Made by a program: the position numbers and the translations under genes. DNA of 64,000 nt from an uncultured Eubacteriales bacterium (GTDB lineage: Bacteria > Bacillota > Clostridia > Oscillospirales > Oscillospiraceae), in NCBI GenBank assembly GCA_900545585.1, contig UQZR01000001.1:1-64000 (forward strand). Reading direction: 5' to 3'. A model generated the notes under the pieces. It was not told where the DNA came from. It saw only the letters and a program-made list of their open reading frames with translations, and did not search any database. Shown here piece after piece: positions 8,970-17,416 of the stretch (positions within the stretch are counted from its first letter, which is position 1; each line of letters opens with the position of its first letter).

Positions 8970-8997
8970 ATTTTAGCAGAAATTCTCCGTTTGTCAA
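8970..8997 (-). promoter_or_regulatory. Promoter of the tyrS T-box leader
   Basis: Consensus TTGACA (8992-8997) and TAAAAT (8970-8975) on the minus strand with 16-base spacing, immediately upstream of the T-box leader. Confidence 0.8.
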
Positions 8998-9028
8998 CTA
9001 TCATTTTCCCGAAACCGGTGCATTGCCG

Positions 9029-10708
9029 TCAACGCATGGAAGCGCGAAACTTTTCCGCCTCAGCCAGCAGCTCCTCCGCCCCATCCAGTATGGTCTGGGA
9101 CACGTGGCTGCCGCCGGTAAGCCGGGCCAGCTCCTGACGGCGCTGTTCCCGATCCAGACGCTGTACAGCGGTGTAGGTGCGACCGTCCCGCTCCCCCTTC
9201 TCCACGGAGAAATGAGTGTCCGCCATGGCCGCCAGCTGCGGCAGATGGGTGACGCACAGCACCTGCTTGCGGCGGCTGATGCGGGCCATCTTCTCCGCCA
9301 CCTTCTGGGCGGCACGGCCGCTGACGCCGGTATCCACCTCATCGAACACCAGCGTGCCCACCTGATCCTGCTCACTGAGCACGTTTTTCATGGCCAGCAT
9401 GATGCGGGCCAGCTCACCGCCGGAGGCGATCCTGTGGATAGGCCGCAGCTCCTCGCCCACATTGGCGGACATCAGGAACCGCACCTGGTCCATGCCATCG
9501 GCGCTGAGAGGCTTCTCTGTGATGTCCACGGCGAACCGGATCCTGCCCATGTCCAGCTGCCGCAGCTCCTCCAGGATCTGGGCGGACAGCCGCTCCGCCG
9601 CCTGCCGCCGCCCCTCGGACAGAGCCTGCGCCGCGCTGACGGCTTCCTTCTCCGCCTTGCCCAGCTGCCGCTCCAGCTGTGCCAGCGCATCACCGGCGTA
9701 CTCGATCTGCTCCAGCTCGGCGCGGCAGCGCTCCAGATAGGCCAGCATGTCCTCCACGCTGGGGCCGTACTTCTTTTTCAGGCGATACAGCTGGTCCAAG
9801 CGGCTCTCCACATCGTCCAGCTCGTTGGGCGAGAAATCGAAGCCCTCCCGCTTGTCCTCGATGGTAGCTGCCACATCGTAGGCTTCGCTGTACAACGCCT
9901 CCAGCCGCTGGTACAGGCCGGCGTAGTCGTCGTCCAGATGCCGTACCGCACCTACGGCGTCCTGCGCCCGCCGCAGCATGCCCAGCGCACCATCGCCGCT
10001 GTCGTCGCCGTTGAGGGCGTAGTCTGCCTCGGCCACGGCGGAGGTAAACTTCTCCGCATTGCGCAGCAGGTTCCTCCTCGCAGCCAGTTCCTCTTCCTCG
10101 CCGGCGTGGAGCTTCGCCCGCTCCAGCTCGTTGATCTGGTAGGTCAAGGTATCTACGCGGCGCGCTTTTTCCGATTCGTCCATCTGTAAGGACTGTATTT
10201 TTCGTTGTATCGCTGTAAAGCTATTATACTTTTCAGCGTATGTATTAATAAGGCTTTCCAGCTTTCCAAAGCTGTCCAGGAACTGCAAATGCTGCTCCTC
10301 GTCCAGAAGCTGCTGGCCGTCGTGCTGCCCATGGATGTTCAGCAGGCGGCTGCCCAGCGCCTTCAGCTGGCCCACCGTTACCGGCCGTCCCCCCACGCGG
10401 CAGACGCTCTTACCGTCACTGTGGATCTCCCGCTGCAGCAGCAGGGAGCCGTCCTCCTCCGGTGTTACGCCCTGCTCCTCCGCGATGGCGGAGTCCACAC
10501 CGGAGAACACCGCGCTGACAAACGCCTTGTCCGCGCCGGTGCGGATGAGTTCGCGGCTTGTCCGCTGGCCCAGCACCGCGCTGAGGGCATCGATGACAAT
10601 GGATTTGCCCGCGCCGGTCTCGCCGGTCAGCGCGTTGAAGCCTGCCTCGAACCGGATGTCCGCCTCCTCGATGATGGCGATATTTTCAATGTGGAGCACT
10701 TCCAGCAT
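9029..10708 (-). CDS. recN: DNA repair protein RecN
   Basis: SMC-like ATPase that acts early in double-strand break repair. 559 residues. Walker A GETGAGKS is at 29-36, a long coiled-coil middle region rich in Glu, Leu, Arg and Ala spans about 160-380, the ABC signature IASGGELARIMLA lies near 430 and Walker B is LVFDEVDTGVSG. Last gene of the oapA-dxs-tlyA-nadK-argR-recN run. It follows argR after 21 bases with a GAGGAGGG site. No clear terminator is visible between its stop and the tyrS promoter. Confidence 0.96.
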   Translation of the reverse strand: MLEVLHIENIAIIEEADIRFEAGFNALTGETGAGKSIVIDALSAVLGQRTSRELIRTGADKAFVSAVFSGVDSAIAEEQGVTPEEDGSLLLQREIHSDGKSVCRVGGRPVTVGQLKALGSRLLNIHGQHDGQQLLDEEQHLQFLDSFGKLESLINTYAEKYNSFTAIQRKIQSLQMDESEKARRVDTLTYQINELERAKLHAGEEEELAARRNLLRNAEKFTSAVAEADYALNGDDSGDGALGMLRRAQDAVGAVRHLDDDYAGLYQRLEALYSEAYDVAATIEDKREGFDFSPNELDDVESRLDQLYRLKKKYGPSVEDMLAYLERCRAELEQIEYAGDALAQLERQLGKAEKEAVSAAQALSEGRRQAAERLSAQILEELRQLDMGRIRFAVDITEKPLSADGMDQVRFLMSANVGEELRPIHRIASGGELARIMLAMKNVLSEQDQVGTLVFDEVDTGVSGRAAQKVAEKMARISRRKQVLCVTHLPQLAAMADTHFSVEKGERDGRTYTAVQRLDREQRRQELARLTGGSHVSQTILDGAEELLAEAEKFRASMR

Positions 10709-10729
10709 GGCGCTACCCTCCTCTGCCGC

Positions 10730-11182
10730 TTACCGCAGCATCTGCTTGACCTGTTCGCAGAAATCCAGCGCACGCACGTTGTCGTGGAACACCAGCAGGA
10801 TGGTGTCGTCACCGGCCAGCGTGCCCACGATGTCCGTGTCGCCCATGTTGTCCAGTGTGAAGGCGGCGCCCTGTGCCATGCCCTCGATAGTTTTCAGCAC
10901 CACCAGATTCTGGGCAGCCTCCACCGACAGCACACACTCACGGAAGATGGTCCGCAGCTTCTCGGCGAAGTTCAGCTTGCTTTTCTGCACGGACACGGCG
11001 TAGCGATAGCGACCCTGTCCTGTGGGCTCCTTCACCAGATGGAGCTGCTTGATGTCACGGGAAACGGTGGCCTGCGTACACTTCACGCCCCGCTCCGCCA
11101 ACAGGCGCAGCAGCTGCTCCTGCGTCTCCACGGCTTCCTGCTCGATGATTTCCAGCAGGATGGTCTGACGGTCATTCTTCAT
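10730..11182 (-). CDS. argR: Arginine repressor ArgR/AhrC
   Basis: Arginine-responsive hexameric regulator of arginine synthesis and breakdown. 150 residues. The N-terminal winged helix (about 1-70) contains GVKCTQATVSRDIKQLHL, and the C-terminal oligomerisation and arginine-binding domain contains DIVGTLAGDDTILLV with the arginine-contacting GDD. Its start overlaps the end of nadK by 11 bases. The order nadK-argR-recN is widespread in Firmicutes. Confidence 0.95.
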   Translation of the reverse strand: MKNDRQTILLEIIEQEAVETQEQLLRLLAERGVKCTQATVSRDIKQLHLVKEPTGQGRYRYAVSVQKSKLNFAEKLRTIFRECVLSVEAAQNLVVLKTIEGMAQGAAFTLDNMGDTDIVGTLAGDDTILLVFHDNVRALDFCEQVKQMLR

Positions 11183-12050
11183 GCGTGGCTACCTCCATTC
11201 CCATTTTTGAATCCAGGATCTCGCAGAAGCTCTTCTTTGAGAGCCGTACCAGCTTCGTAGTAAAGCGGGACTGCCGCACCCGCACCTTGTCCCCGTTTTT
11301 CAGGGAGAACGCTTTGCCGCCGTCCACGGAGAGATAGACAAACTTCCGGTTGGCATCTGCCGCCTCAATGGTGATGGTGTGTTCCGGTGACAGAACGTAG
11401 CTGCCCGCGCGGGTGGAGTGTGGGCAGATAGGCGTCAACAGCAGATTGCGGGCCGTGGGCTCTACGATGGGGCCGCCCGCCGCCATGGAATAGCCGGTAG
11501 AGCCGGTAGGCGTGGATACAATGCCGCCGTCGCCGGTGATCTTGGTGAGCCGTCCCTCCTCGGTGGTAACGTCCAGCCGCACCACGCGGGCCACAGAGCC
11601 CTTAGACACCACCGCGTCGTTCAGAGCAATGTTGTTATACACCGGACGCCCCTCCCGCAGAACGGTGACATCCAGCATCATGCGGGACTCCACAGTGAAA
11701 TCCCAGTTTTTCAAATCGTTGAGCCGTTCCAGCTCATTGGGCTCCAGCTCTGACATGAACCCCAGGCTGCCCAGATTGATGCCCAGCACCGGCACGTTGT
11801 GCAGTGCCACGGTGCGGGCCAGATGCAGGATGGTGCCGTCACCGCCGAAGGCGATAAGCAGATCGGCGCGCTTGATCTCCTGCTGCAGCTGCCGGATAGG
11901 CACGCCCAGCTGGTCGCCGTAGCCCTCCCGGCTGAACGGCAGGCACACCACCGTTTCAAAGCCGATCTGTTCCAGAAGCTGACGGGAACGCTTCGCCACG
12001 GCCAGTTCGTTGTCCCGATAGGGGTTCGGGCAGAGGATCACTCGTTTCAT
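11172..12050 (-). CDS. nadK: NAD kinase
   Basis: ATP-dependent phosphorylation of NAD to NADP. 292 residues. The GGDGT motif sits at 69-73, followed by LGINLGSLGFMSE and the NAD-binding TPTGSTGYSMAAGGP block. The start overlaps the tlyA stop by four bases (ATGA type) and the end overlaps argR, so it is translationally coupled within the operon. Confidence 0.96.
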   Translation of the reverse strand: MKRVILCPNPYRDNELAVAKRSRQLLEQIGFETVVCLPFSREGYGDQLGVPIRQLQQEIKRADLLIAFGGDGTILHLARTVALHNVPVLGINLGSLGFMSELEPNELERLNDLKNWDFTVESRMMLDVTVLREGRPVYNNIALNDAVVSKGSVARVVRLDVTTEEGRLTKITGDGGIVSTPTGSTGYSMAAGGPIVEPTARNLLLTPICPHSTRAGSYVLSPEHTITIEAADANRKFVYLSVDGGKAFSLKNGDKVRVRQSRFTTKLVRLSKKSFCEILDSKMGMEVATHEE

Positions 12051-12865
12051 TCGCTGTCCCTTCTCTCTTTCAGTTCGCTGTGGGAGGCGTCCACCAGCGC
12101 CGCAAGATCGGGGATGGTGTCCGGCTCCCCGCTTTTGCGCAGATAGCCGAGATATTCGATGTTGCCCTCAGGTCCTCGTATGGGAGAATATGTGATGCCA
12201 AGCACTGTAAAGTGGTTATCCTTTGCATGTGTCAGGAAGTTTTCCAGCACCTCCAGATGTACCTTGGGGTCGCGGACGACCCCCTTCTTCCCCACCTTCT
12301 CCGGTCCGGCCTCGAACTGCGGCTTGATGAGACAGGCAATCTCACCGCCCTCACGCAGTAGGCTGTACAGCGCCGGAAAGATAAGCTTCAGTGAGATGAA
12401 CGACACATCGATGGACGCAAAATCCAGCACGTCAGGCACCTGTTCATGGTCCAGATAGCGGGCATTGGTGCGCTCCAGGCACACCACCCGCGGGTCGTTG
12501 CGCAGCTTCCAGTCCAGCTGACCGTAGCCCACGTCCACGGCGTAGACTCTGGCCGCGCCGTTTTGCAGCATACAGTCGGTAAATCCCCCGGTGGACGCGC
12601 CGATGTCGGCGCAGATCTTACCCTCCAGCGTGATAGGAAAGGTTTTCATGGCCTTTTCCAGCTTCAGGCCGCCGCGGCTGACATAGGGCAGGGCGCGGCC
12701 CCGTACCTCGATCTGCGCATCGTTGGCCACGGCCGTCCCAGGCTTGTCCACCCGTTGGCCGTTGACGAACACCAGACCGGCCATGATGTGGGTCTGTGCC
12801 TTCTGGCGGCTGTCCAGCAGTCCCTGTTCCACAAGCAGGACATCCAGCCTTGTTTTCTTGCTCAT
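12047..12865 (-). CDS. tlyA: TlyA family rRNA 2-prime-O-methyltransferase
   Basis: S4-domain SAM methyltransferase, in the TlyA family that methylates 16S/23S rRNA. 272 residues from the ATG at 12863-12865, which has a GGAGGTG site and overlaps the dxs stop by four bases. The S4 domain covers about 5-65 (TRLDVLLVEQGL...GLVFVNGQRVDKPG). The SAM-binding motif ADIGASTGGFTD and the catalytic-region blocks ASIDVSFISLKLI and LIKPQFEAG follow. A longer upstream in-frame reading lies inside dxs and is rejected. Confidence 0.93.
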   Translation of the reverse strand: MSKKTRLDVLLVEQGLLDSRQKAQTHIMAGLVFVNGQRVDKPGTAVANDAQIEVRGRALPYVSRGGLKLEKAMKTFPITLEGKICADIGASTGGFTDCMLQNGAARVYAVDVGYGQLDWKLRNDPRVVCLERTNARYLDHEQVPDVLDFASIDVSFISLKLIFPALYSLLREGGEIACLIKPQFEAGPEKVGKKGVVRDPKVHLEVLENFLTHAKDNHFTVLGITYSPIRGPEGNIEYLGYLRKSGEPDTIPDLAALVDASHSELKERRDSE

Positions 12866-14706
12866 GCCAGCACCTCCTTCACGGCGCACACCACGCCCTG
12901 GGCGTCCAGCCCCAGCGCGTGGTACAGCTGCCTGACACTGCCTTGGGCGGGCAGACGCTCCCCCGCGTTCAGCAGCCGCAGCTTCTCCGGCGCGGCGCCG
13001 CGCTCCAGCAGCAGCGCCGCCAGACGCTGACCCACGCAGCCCTGGCGCAGCTGGTCCTCCAGCACCACCAGACGCCTGACGTCTGCCAGAGCGCCGCACA
13101 CGGCATCTCCGTCCAGCGGCGTCACGCGGTTCAGCTTCACCACCTGCGCCGCGATATGCTCCTGCGCCAGCAGCTCCGCCGCCGCCAGCGCCTGCTCCGT
13201 CAAAATCCCATAGGTCACGATGCTCACATCCGCCCCCTGCCGCAACACCGATACCGGCGCGTCGCCGCAGTTATCGCGGTACGTGCCCTCGCCGCCCCGG
13301 GGATAGCGGACTGCCACCGGTCCGCCGCAGCGGTACAGTGCCGTGCGCAGCATGCTCCGCAGCTCCGCGAAGCTGGCGGGACACAGCACCGTCATGTCGG
13401 GGATCTGGGACAGATAGTCGATGCATCCGTGGTGCGTCTCGCCGTCGGCCCCCACCAGACCGGTGCGGTCCACGGCAAGGACCACGTGGAGCTTGTCCAG
13501 CGACACGTCCTGTGCCAGCATGTCGTAGCCCCGCTGCAAAAAGCTGTCGTACACCGCGAATACCGGCAGCATGCCCTGCTTGGCCATGCCAGCCGCCATG
13601 GTCACTGCGTGACCCTCGGCGATGCCGACATCGAAAAACCGGCGGGGATGGGCAGCGGCAAAGGCCGTCAAGCCTGTGCCCTCCGCCATGGCTGCCGTGA
13701 TGGCGCAGATATGCGCGTCCTGGTCCGCCAGCACCTTCAGCTCCTGCCCGAACACAGAGGAGAACGACGGCTCGGACGGCGCGCTGGCCCGTCCCGTGGC
13801 GGGATCGAAGGGGGATACGCCGTGGAAGCGCTCCGGTGCCTGTTCCGCAGGGGCGTAGCCCTTCCCTTTCCGGGTGTGGACATGCAGCAGCACGGGACAG
13901 TTCTGCTCCCGCGCCGCCCGCAGCATATCCGTCAGCTGCCGGACATCGTGGCCGTCCACCGGCCCCATATACGTAAAGCCCATGTCCTCGAACACGGTGC
14001 TCACCGGCAGCAGCGACTTTTTCAGTGCCGTTTTCACGTCGTGACTGGCCTCGTACAGCAGACGGCCTACACGGGTAACATCCAGCGCCTGCCGGTATTT
14101 CTTTTTGAATTCGTAATAGCCCGCCTTCGTCCGCATTTTGGCCAGATGGCGGGACATACCGCCCACATTGGCGTCGATGGACATGCCGTTGTCGTTAAGA
14201 ATGACGATCAGCGGCTCGCCGGAGGCGCCGGCATCGTTGAGACCCTCGAAGCTGAGTCCGCCGCCCAGCGCACCGTCACCGATAAGCGCCAGCACATTGT
14301 AGTGTCCGCCCTGCAAAGTGCGGGCGCGGGCCATGCCCAGCGCTGCGGACACGGAGTTGGAGGCGTGGCCTGCCACAAAGGCGTCGTGGACGCTCTCATA
14401 CGGCTTGGGAAAGCCGGACAGGCCGCCGAACTGCCGCAGCGTGGCAAACAGCTCCCGTCGCCCTGTCAGAGCCTTATGGACGTAGCACTGATGGCCTACG
14501 TCGAACACCAGCCGGTCCGTGGACGTGTCGAACACACGGTGGATGGCCACGGTCAGCTCCACTGCTCCCAGATTGGACGCCAGATGCCCGCCGGTACGGG
14601 ATATCTGCTCAATGAGGAACTGCCGCAGCTCGATGCACAGCAGCTCCGTCTGCTTCTCGGTCAGGCGCTTCACGTCCGTCGGAGAATGGATATTTTCAAG
14701 AACCAA
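12862..14706 (-). CDS. dxs: 1-deoxy-D-xylulose-5-phosphate synthase
   Basis: Thiamine-diphosphate enzyme joining pyruvate and glyceraldehyde 3-phosphate, the first step of the MEP isoprenoid pathway. 614 residues from a TTG at 14704-14706 preceded by AAAGGAG; the nearby ATG is out of frame. Motifs are DVGHQCYVHKALTGR, GHASNSVSAALGMA and the thiamine-binding IGDGALGGGLSFEGLNDAG. The transketolase-type central domain contains DVGIAEGHAVTMAAGMA. dxs next to tlyA, recN and oapA is the neighbourhood in which OLE RNAs occur. Confidence 0.95.
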   Translation of the reverse strand: MVLENIHSPTDVKRLTEKQTELLCIELRQFLIEQISRTGGHLASNLGAVELTVAIHRVFDTSTDRLVFDVGHQCYVHKALTGRRELFATLRQFGGLSGFPKPYESVHDAFVAGHASNSVSAALGMARARTLQGGHYNVLALIGDGALGGGLSFEGLNDAGASGEPLIVILNDNGMSIDANVGGMSRHLAKMRTKAGYYEFKKKYRQALDVTRVGRLLYEASHDVKTALKKSLLPVSTVFEDMGFTYMGPVDGHDVRQLTDMLRAAREQNCPVLLHVHTRKGKGYAPAEQAPERFHGVSPFDPATGRASAPSEPSFSSVFGQELKVLADQDAHICAITAAMAEGTGLTAFAAAHPRRFFDVGIAEGHAVTMAAGMAKQGMLPVFAVYDSFLQRGYDMLAQDVSLDKLHVVLAVDRTGLVGADGETHHGCIDYLSQIPDMTVLCPASFAELRSMLRTALYRCGGPVAVRYPRGGEGTYRDNCGDAPVSVLRQGADVSIVTYGILTEQALAAAELLAQEHIAAQVVKLNRVTPLDGDAVCGALADVRRLVVLEDQLRQGCVGQRLAALLLERGAAPEKLRLLNAGERLPAQGSVRQLYHALGLDAQGVVCAVKEVLA

Positions 14707-14726
14707 AGCGCATCCGCTCCTTTGTG

Positions 14727-15284
14727 TCAGCGATAGAGGTGCAGCGCGTTCATGATCCGCGCCACGCGGTACACCACCTTGGTGCAGTCGTTGATGGCCA
14801 TCGATTTGCCCAGCGCCTTGCCGCCAATGGTGATGCCGGAGATCAGCGCCGTCACGCCGATAGAGATCAAAACAGACGTGGTGCTCAGATCCCGCTGCAG
14901 CTGGGTCACGATCACCGCCGCCGTAGAGCCGGAGACGATGCCGCAGATGTCGCCCACCACGTCGTTGCACACGGAACTGACCTGGTTGGCGTTCTGCAAA
15001 AGCCGGATAGCCTCCCGTCCGCCCTTTTCCTTGTGGGCGGCCATGGAGTGGAACGGCTTGGGGTCCGCCGCCGTCACCGCCACGCCCACCATGTCGAACA
15101 TGATGCCCAGCGCGATAAACACTGCCAGTACCAGCAGCGTTACCATGTAACCTGCGCCCTCCAGCGCCGTGGAGGAGAAAAAGCTCATAACGGCACTGAG
15201 CGCTACCGCCAGCAGAAATACCCGCAGAGGCCAGCTGCTCTGCTTTTTGCTTTTCTTTTTATCCTTACTGTTACTGTCTGCCAA
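14727..15284 (-). CDS. oapA: OapA-like DUF21 membrane protein (OLE-associated protein)
   Basis: Small membrane protein, 185 residues from a TTG at 15282-15284 with a GAGG site eight bases upstream. A Lys-rich N-terminus (KDKKKSKKQ, about residues 6-15) precedes roughly four hydrophobic helices (FLLAVALSAVMSFF; MVTLLVLAVFIALGIMF; the CNDVVGDICGIVSG region; SVLISIGVTALISGITIGG). The C-terminal block GKALGKSMAINDCTKVVY resembles the DUF21/CNNM (CorB-like) domain. OapA of Bacillus halodurans is a DUF21-type protein that binds OLE RNA at the membrane and is encoded next to it. Here a 655-base structured RNA lies directly upstream and dxs directly downstream. Homology is judged by eye. Confidence 0.75.
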   Translation of the reverse strand: MADSNSKDKKKSKKQSSWPLRVFLLAVALSAVMSFFSSTALEGAGYMVTLLVLAVFIALGIMFDMVGVAVTAADPKPFHSMAAHKEKGGREAIRLLQNANQVSSVCNDVVGDICGIVSGSTAAVIVTQLQRDLSTTSVLISIGVTALISGITIGGKALGKSMAINDCTKVVYRVARIMNALHLYR

Positions 15285-15333
15285 GTGACAAACCTCGCTT
15301 TTTTGATAAAGTTTTTTATATGGATAGAGTAAA

Positions 15334-15988
15334 TGCTGAACAGGGCGACTCCGGAAGTAAATCTTGCGGCTTAGGTACGGGTTGGATTTCCCCGCAGCAC
15401 ACCTCTCGTCGCCGATGCAGGTGGTTTCCCCTTCGGTGCTGTGTCGCGGTGTTGCCCGCCGCGATACCCGACTGCCACTTAGTCCGCACTGCAATCCTTC
15501 CGGCGCCCCTTCTCAGGACAGCCTAGGTGATTTCCACCACAGTCAAACCGTCTCTTATCCTCTTTTGCAAACAGGGTTTCAGGGAAATAGCGCTGCGTCC
15601 CTGGCCGGGGACATGACGCGTTGACTCTCCCATCCACCCTGCCCACGCAAGGCAGGCTACTCTGCACACAGCGTTCACGGCATAAAGCCGGGTAGCACCG
15701 CGATGCAGGTTCGCAATCTGCTTCGTACACAGGTCGCTAACCACAAAGGGAGTACGCCTGTGCACAACAGCAGGTCTCCACGACCGCAGGGTCGGGTCCT
15801 CCATGCCATTGGAGGGCGCCCTACGGCCGCAGGCGCGGTGACTGGCCGCGCCTCCCTTCCAGCACCCACCCCAAACTGGGCGTAAGAAGCAAGCACCAGA
15901 GGTTTCACAGTTGTGCCCTTTTAGGGATTTTTAGGCCCCTCTTCAGAAGACGGCAGATCTGACTAGGATACTGCGCCGCTGTTCAGCA
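15334..15988 (-). ncRNA. ole: Probable OLE (ornate, large, extremophilic) RNA
   Basis: About 655 bases with no credible protein gene, between a good minus-strand promoter (15996-16024) and oapA. The two ends pair: TGCTGAACAG at the 5-prime end (15979-15988) is complementary to CTGTTCAGCA at the 3-prime end (15334-15343), which bounds the RNA. The interior has many GC-rich short inverted repeats and GAAA-type loops. Length, location upstream of a DUF21 protein and the dxs-tlyA-recN neighbourhood all fit OLE RNA. I could not align it to a covariance model. RNase P RNA, tmRNA and 6S RNA do not fit in size or conserved motifs. Confidence 0.72.
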
Positions 15989-15995
15989 GTATAGT

Positions 15996-16024
15996 ATATT
16001 ATCATACTTTCCCGCATTTTACAA
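15996..16024 (-). promoter_or_regulatory. Promoter of the OLE RNA-oapA operon
   Basis: Minus-strand TTGTAA (16019-16024), a 17-base spacer with a TG dinucleotide just before the -10, and TAATAT (15996-16001). The expected start near 15989 coincides with the 5-prime base of the terminal RNA stem. Confidence 0.65.
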
Positions 16025-16078
16025 CCGGTTTATGCAAGATATTCTGTATATATGGGTTTGTATGCAGATACGGGGCGC

Positions 16079-16120
16079 TGGACTTTTCCCCGTCCGTATG
16101 GTATGCTGTTACCGGTAACA
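16079..16120 (+). promoter_or_regulatory. Weak promoter with a 14-base palindromic operator
   Basis: TGGACT and TATGCT (16102-16107) with 17-base spacing lie upstream of the gene at 16149. The perfect palindrome TGTTACCGGTAACA (16107-16120) overlaps the end of the -10 and the start site. It resembles LacI-family (GntR-like) operators. Confidence 0.45.
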
Positions 16121-16148
16121 CCCACACGGATGCGGAAAGGAGCTGCCT

Positions 16149-16634
16149 ATGAGCAAAAAACGCCATGTGTGGCTGGTCCTGATGGTACTGGTATTGATCG
16201 GCGCGGCTCTGTTCAGCCTGCTCTCCCGCCGCGCCGCCGCGGTGCTGCACCTGCCGAATAGCACCGCCGGTATCCAAGACATCACGCTGGCCAAGACAAC
16301 ACCTGGCGGGGAAACGGGAGAGGTTTTCGTCCAGGACTACACCCTGACGCCGAACCGCGAAGCGGAGCTGGTGCAGGAGGTCTGTGATTGGCTGAAGACC
16401 GCACGCTTCCGCGATCCGCGGTTCAGCACCACGGAATTCGGCAGCGGCCTGCTGGGCGGCGGCACCGTCTATCTCATCGGCGTGCAGCCGTCGGACGGTG
16501 ACGCGCTCTCCGCCGTCCAGATCCTGGACGATGGCCGCGTGGCCATCAGCGGCGTGTTCCTCTACTGGCTGGACGAGAAGGATATGGACGGTCTGCGGGC
16601 AATTTTCGACCACCTGAATACCATTTACGATTAA
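16149..16634 (+). CDS. Membrane-anchored hypothetical protein
   Basis: Not recognised. 161 residues: a short basic N-terminus (MSKKRH), one hydrophobic helix (about 8-25, VWLVLMVLVLIGAALFSLL) and then an outside domain of about 130 residues with alternating beta and alpha pattern. No lipobox Cys follows the helix, so it is probably a single-pass anchor. No catalytic motif is evident. AAAGGAG precedes the ATG by seven bases. It is transcribed away from the OLE RNA, has its own putative operator, and is closed by a hairpin at 16670-16704. Confidence 0.7.
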   Translation: MSKKRHVWLVLMVLVLIGAALFSLLSRRAAAVLHLPNSTAGIQDITLAKTTPGGETGEVFVQDYTLTPNREAELVQEVCDWLKTARFRDPRFSTTEFGSGLLGGGTVYLIGVQPSDGDALSAVQILDDGRVAISGVFLYWLDEKDMDGLRAIFDHLNTIYD

Positions 16635-16669
16635 ACGTACACATTGCATACATTTTGTTTCTGCAAAAG

Positions 16670-16704
16670 ACGTGCCTGCCGGTAAAGCCGACAGGCACGT
16701 TTTC
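16670..16704 (+). terminator. Rho-independent terminator
   Basis: ACGTGCCTG and CAGGCACGT arms with an extra CGG/CCG inner stem, followed by TTTTC. It ends the single-gene unit 16149-16634. Confidence 0.7.
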
Positions 16705-16759
16705 ATTTGCCGCCACATACAATGTCTCTGTAAGGCTCATCTGTGGAGGAGGTTTTTTC

Positions 16760-17008
16760 GTGAATGAACAGGACATGGTGAAGAAATTAAAAAATGACCC
16801 CGCCGCGCTGCGTTCTGTGATGCAGTCGGCGGATGGCCGCGCTCTGCTGGGAATGCTGTCCGGCGGTGATACTGCGGCGCTGGGCCGCGCTGCGCAGCAG
16901 GCCGCTGCCGGTGACATGTCGGCGCTGTCCGCCATGCTCCAGCGTGTGATGTCCACGCCGGAGGGTGCGGCGCTGGTACAGCATCTGGAAGAATCCCTGC
17001 AGCGATGA
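16760..17008 (+). CDS. Small helical hypothetical protein
   Basis: Not recognised. 82 residues from a GTG at 16760-16762 chosen because GGAGGAGG lies seven bases upstream; an in-frame ATG upstream lacks a site. The product is almost all helix-forming and built of repeated short amphipathic stretches (DPAALRSVMQSADGRALLGMLSG; AAAGDMSALSAMLQRVMSTPEGAALVQ). No membrane segment and no Cys. First of three closely spaced genes, 18 bases before the next. Confidence 0.65.
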   Translation: MNEQDMVKKLKNDPAALRSVMQSADGRALLGMLSGGDTAALGRAAQQAAAGDMSALSAMLQRVMSTPEGAALVQHLEESLQR

Positions 17009-17026
17009 TGAGAGGAGGTCCGCGGC

Positions 17027-17416
17027 ATGGCGGAGTTGGATGAAAAACTGAACGCGCTGCTGTCGGACCCTAACAGCATGGCCCAGATCATGCAGATGGC
17101 TCAGCAGCTCTCAGCCACCATGGGTGGCGGCAGCGCTTCGCCGTCTCCTCCAACTGCTGCGGCTCCACCTGCCGCACCGACCACGCAGACCGCCCCCTCC
17201 CTGCCGGGCGGTATCGACCCTCAGGTGGTGGCCCGTTTTCTGCCGCTCCTGCAGGAGTACAGCCGCTCCAGCAGCCAGACCATGCAGCTGCTGTACGCCC
17301 TGCGCCCCTTTCTCAAGGAGAGCAAGCAGGACAAGGTGGAGCGGGCCGCGCGGCTGGCGCGGCTTATCCATCTGGGTAAAAAATTTCTAATGGATTGGGG
17401 GGACGGCCATGTATAA
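17027..17416 (+). CDS. Hypothetical protein with helical ends and Pro/Ala linker
   Basis: Not recognised. 129 residues: an N-terminal helical part (about 1-32, with SDPNSMAQIMQMAQQL), a low-complexity Pro, Ala and Thr linker (about 36-62), and a C-terminal helical region (about 64-125) that is basic near the end (KVERAARLARLIHLGKKF). Its start has GAGGAGG upstream. The end overlaps the next gene by eight bases, which implies coupled translation. The N-terminal pattern resembles the product of the preceding gene, so the two may be related or partners. Confidence 0.65.
   Translation: MAELDEKLNALLSDPNSMAQIMQMAQQLSATMGGGSASPSPPTAAAPPAAPTTQTAPSLPGGIDPQVVARFLPLLQEYSRSSSQTMQLLYALRPFLKESKQDKVERAARLARLIHLGKKFLMDWGDGHV

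Noticed and set aside
15479..15908. Several short minus-strand open frames within the large RNA
   Set aside because: They overlap in different frames, lack ribosome sites and lie inside the region closed by the terminal stem.
15334..15988. Possible RNase P RNA, tmRNA or 6S RNA
   Set aside because: No RNase P consensus blocks, no tag reading frame or tRNA-like end for tmRNA, and far too long for 6S RNA. OLE fits length and neighbours.
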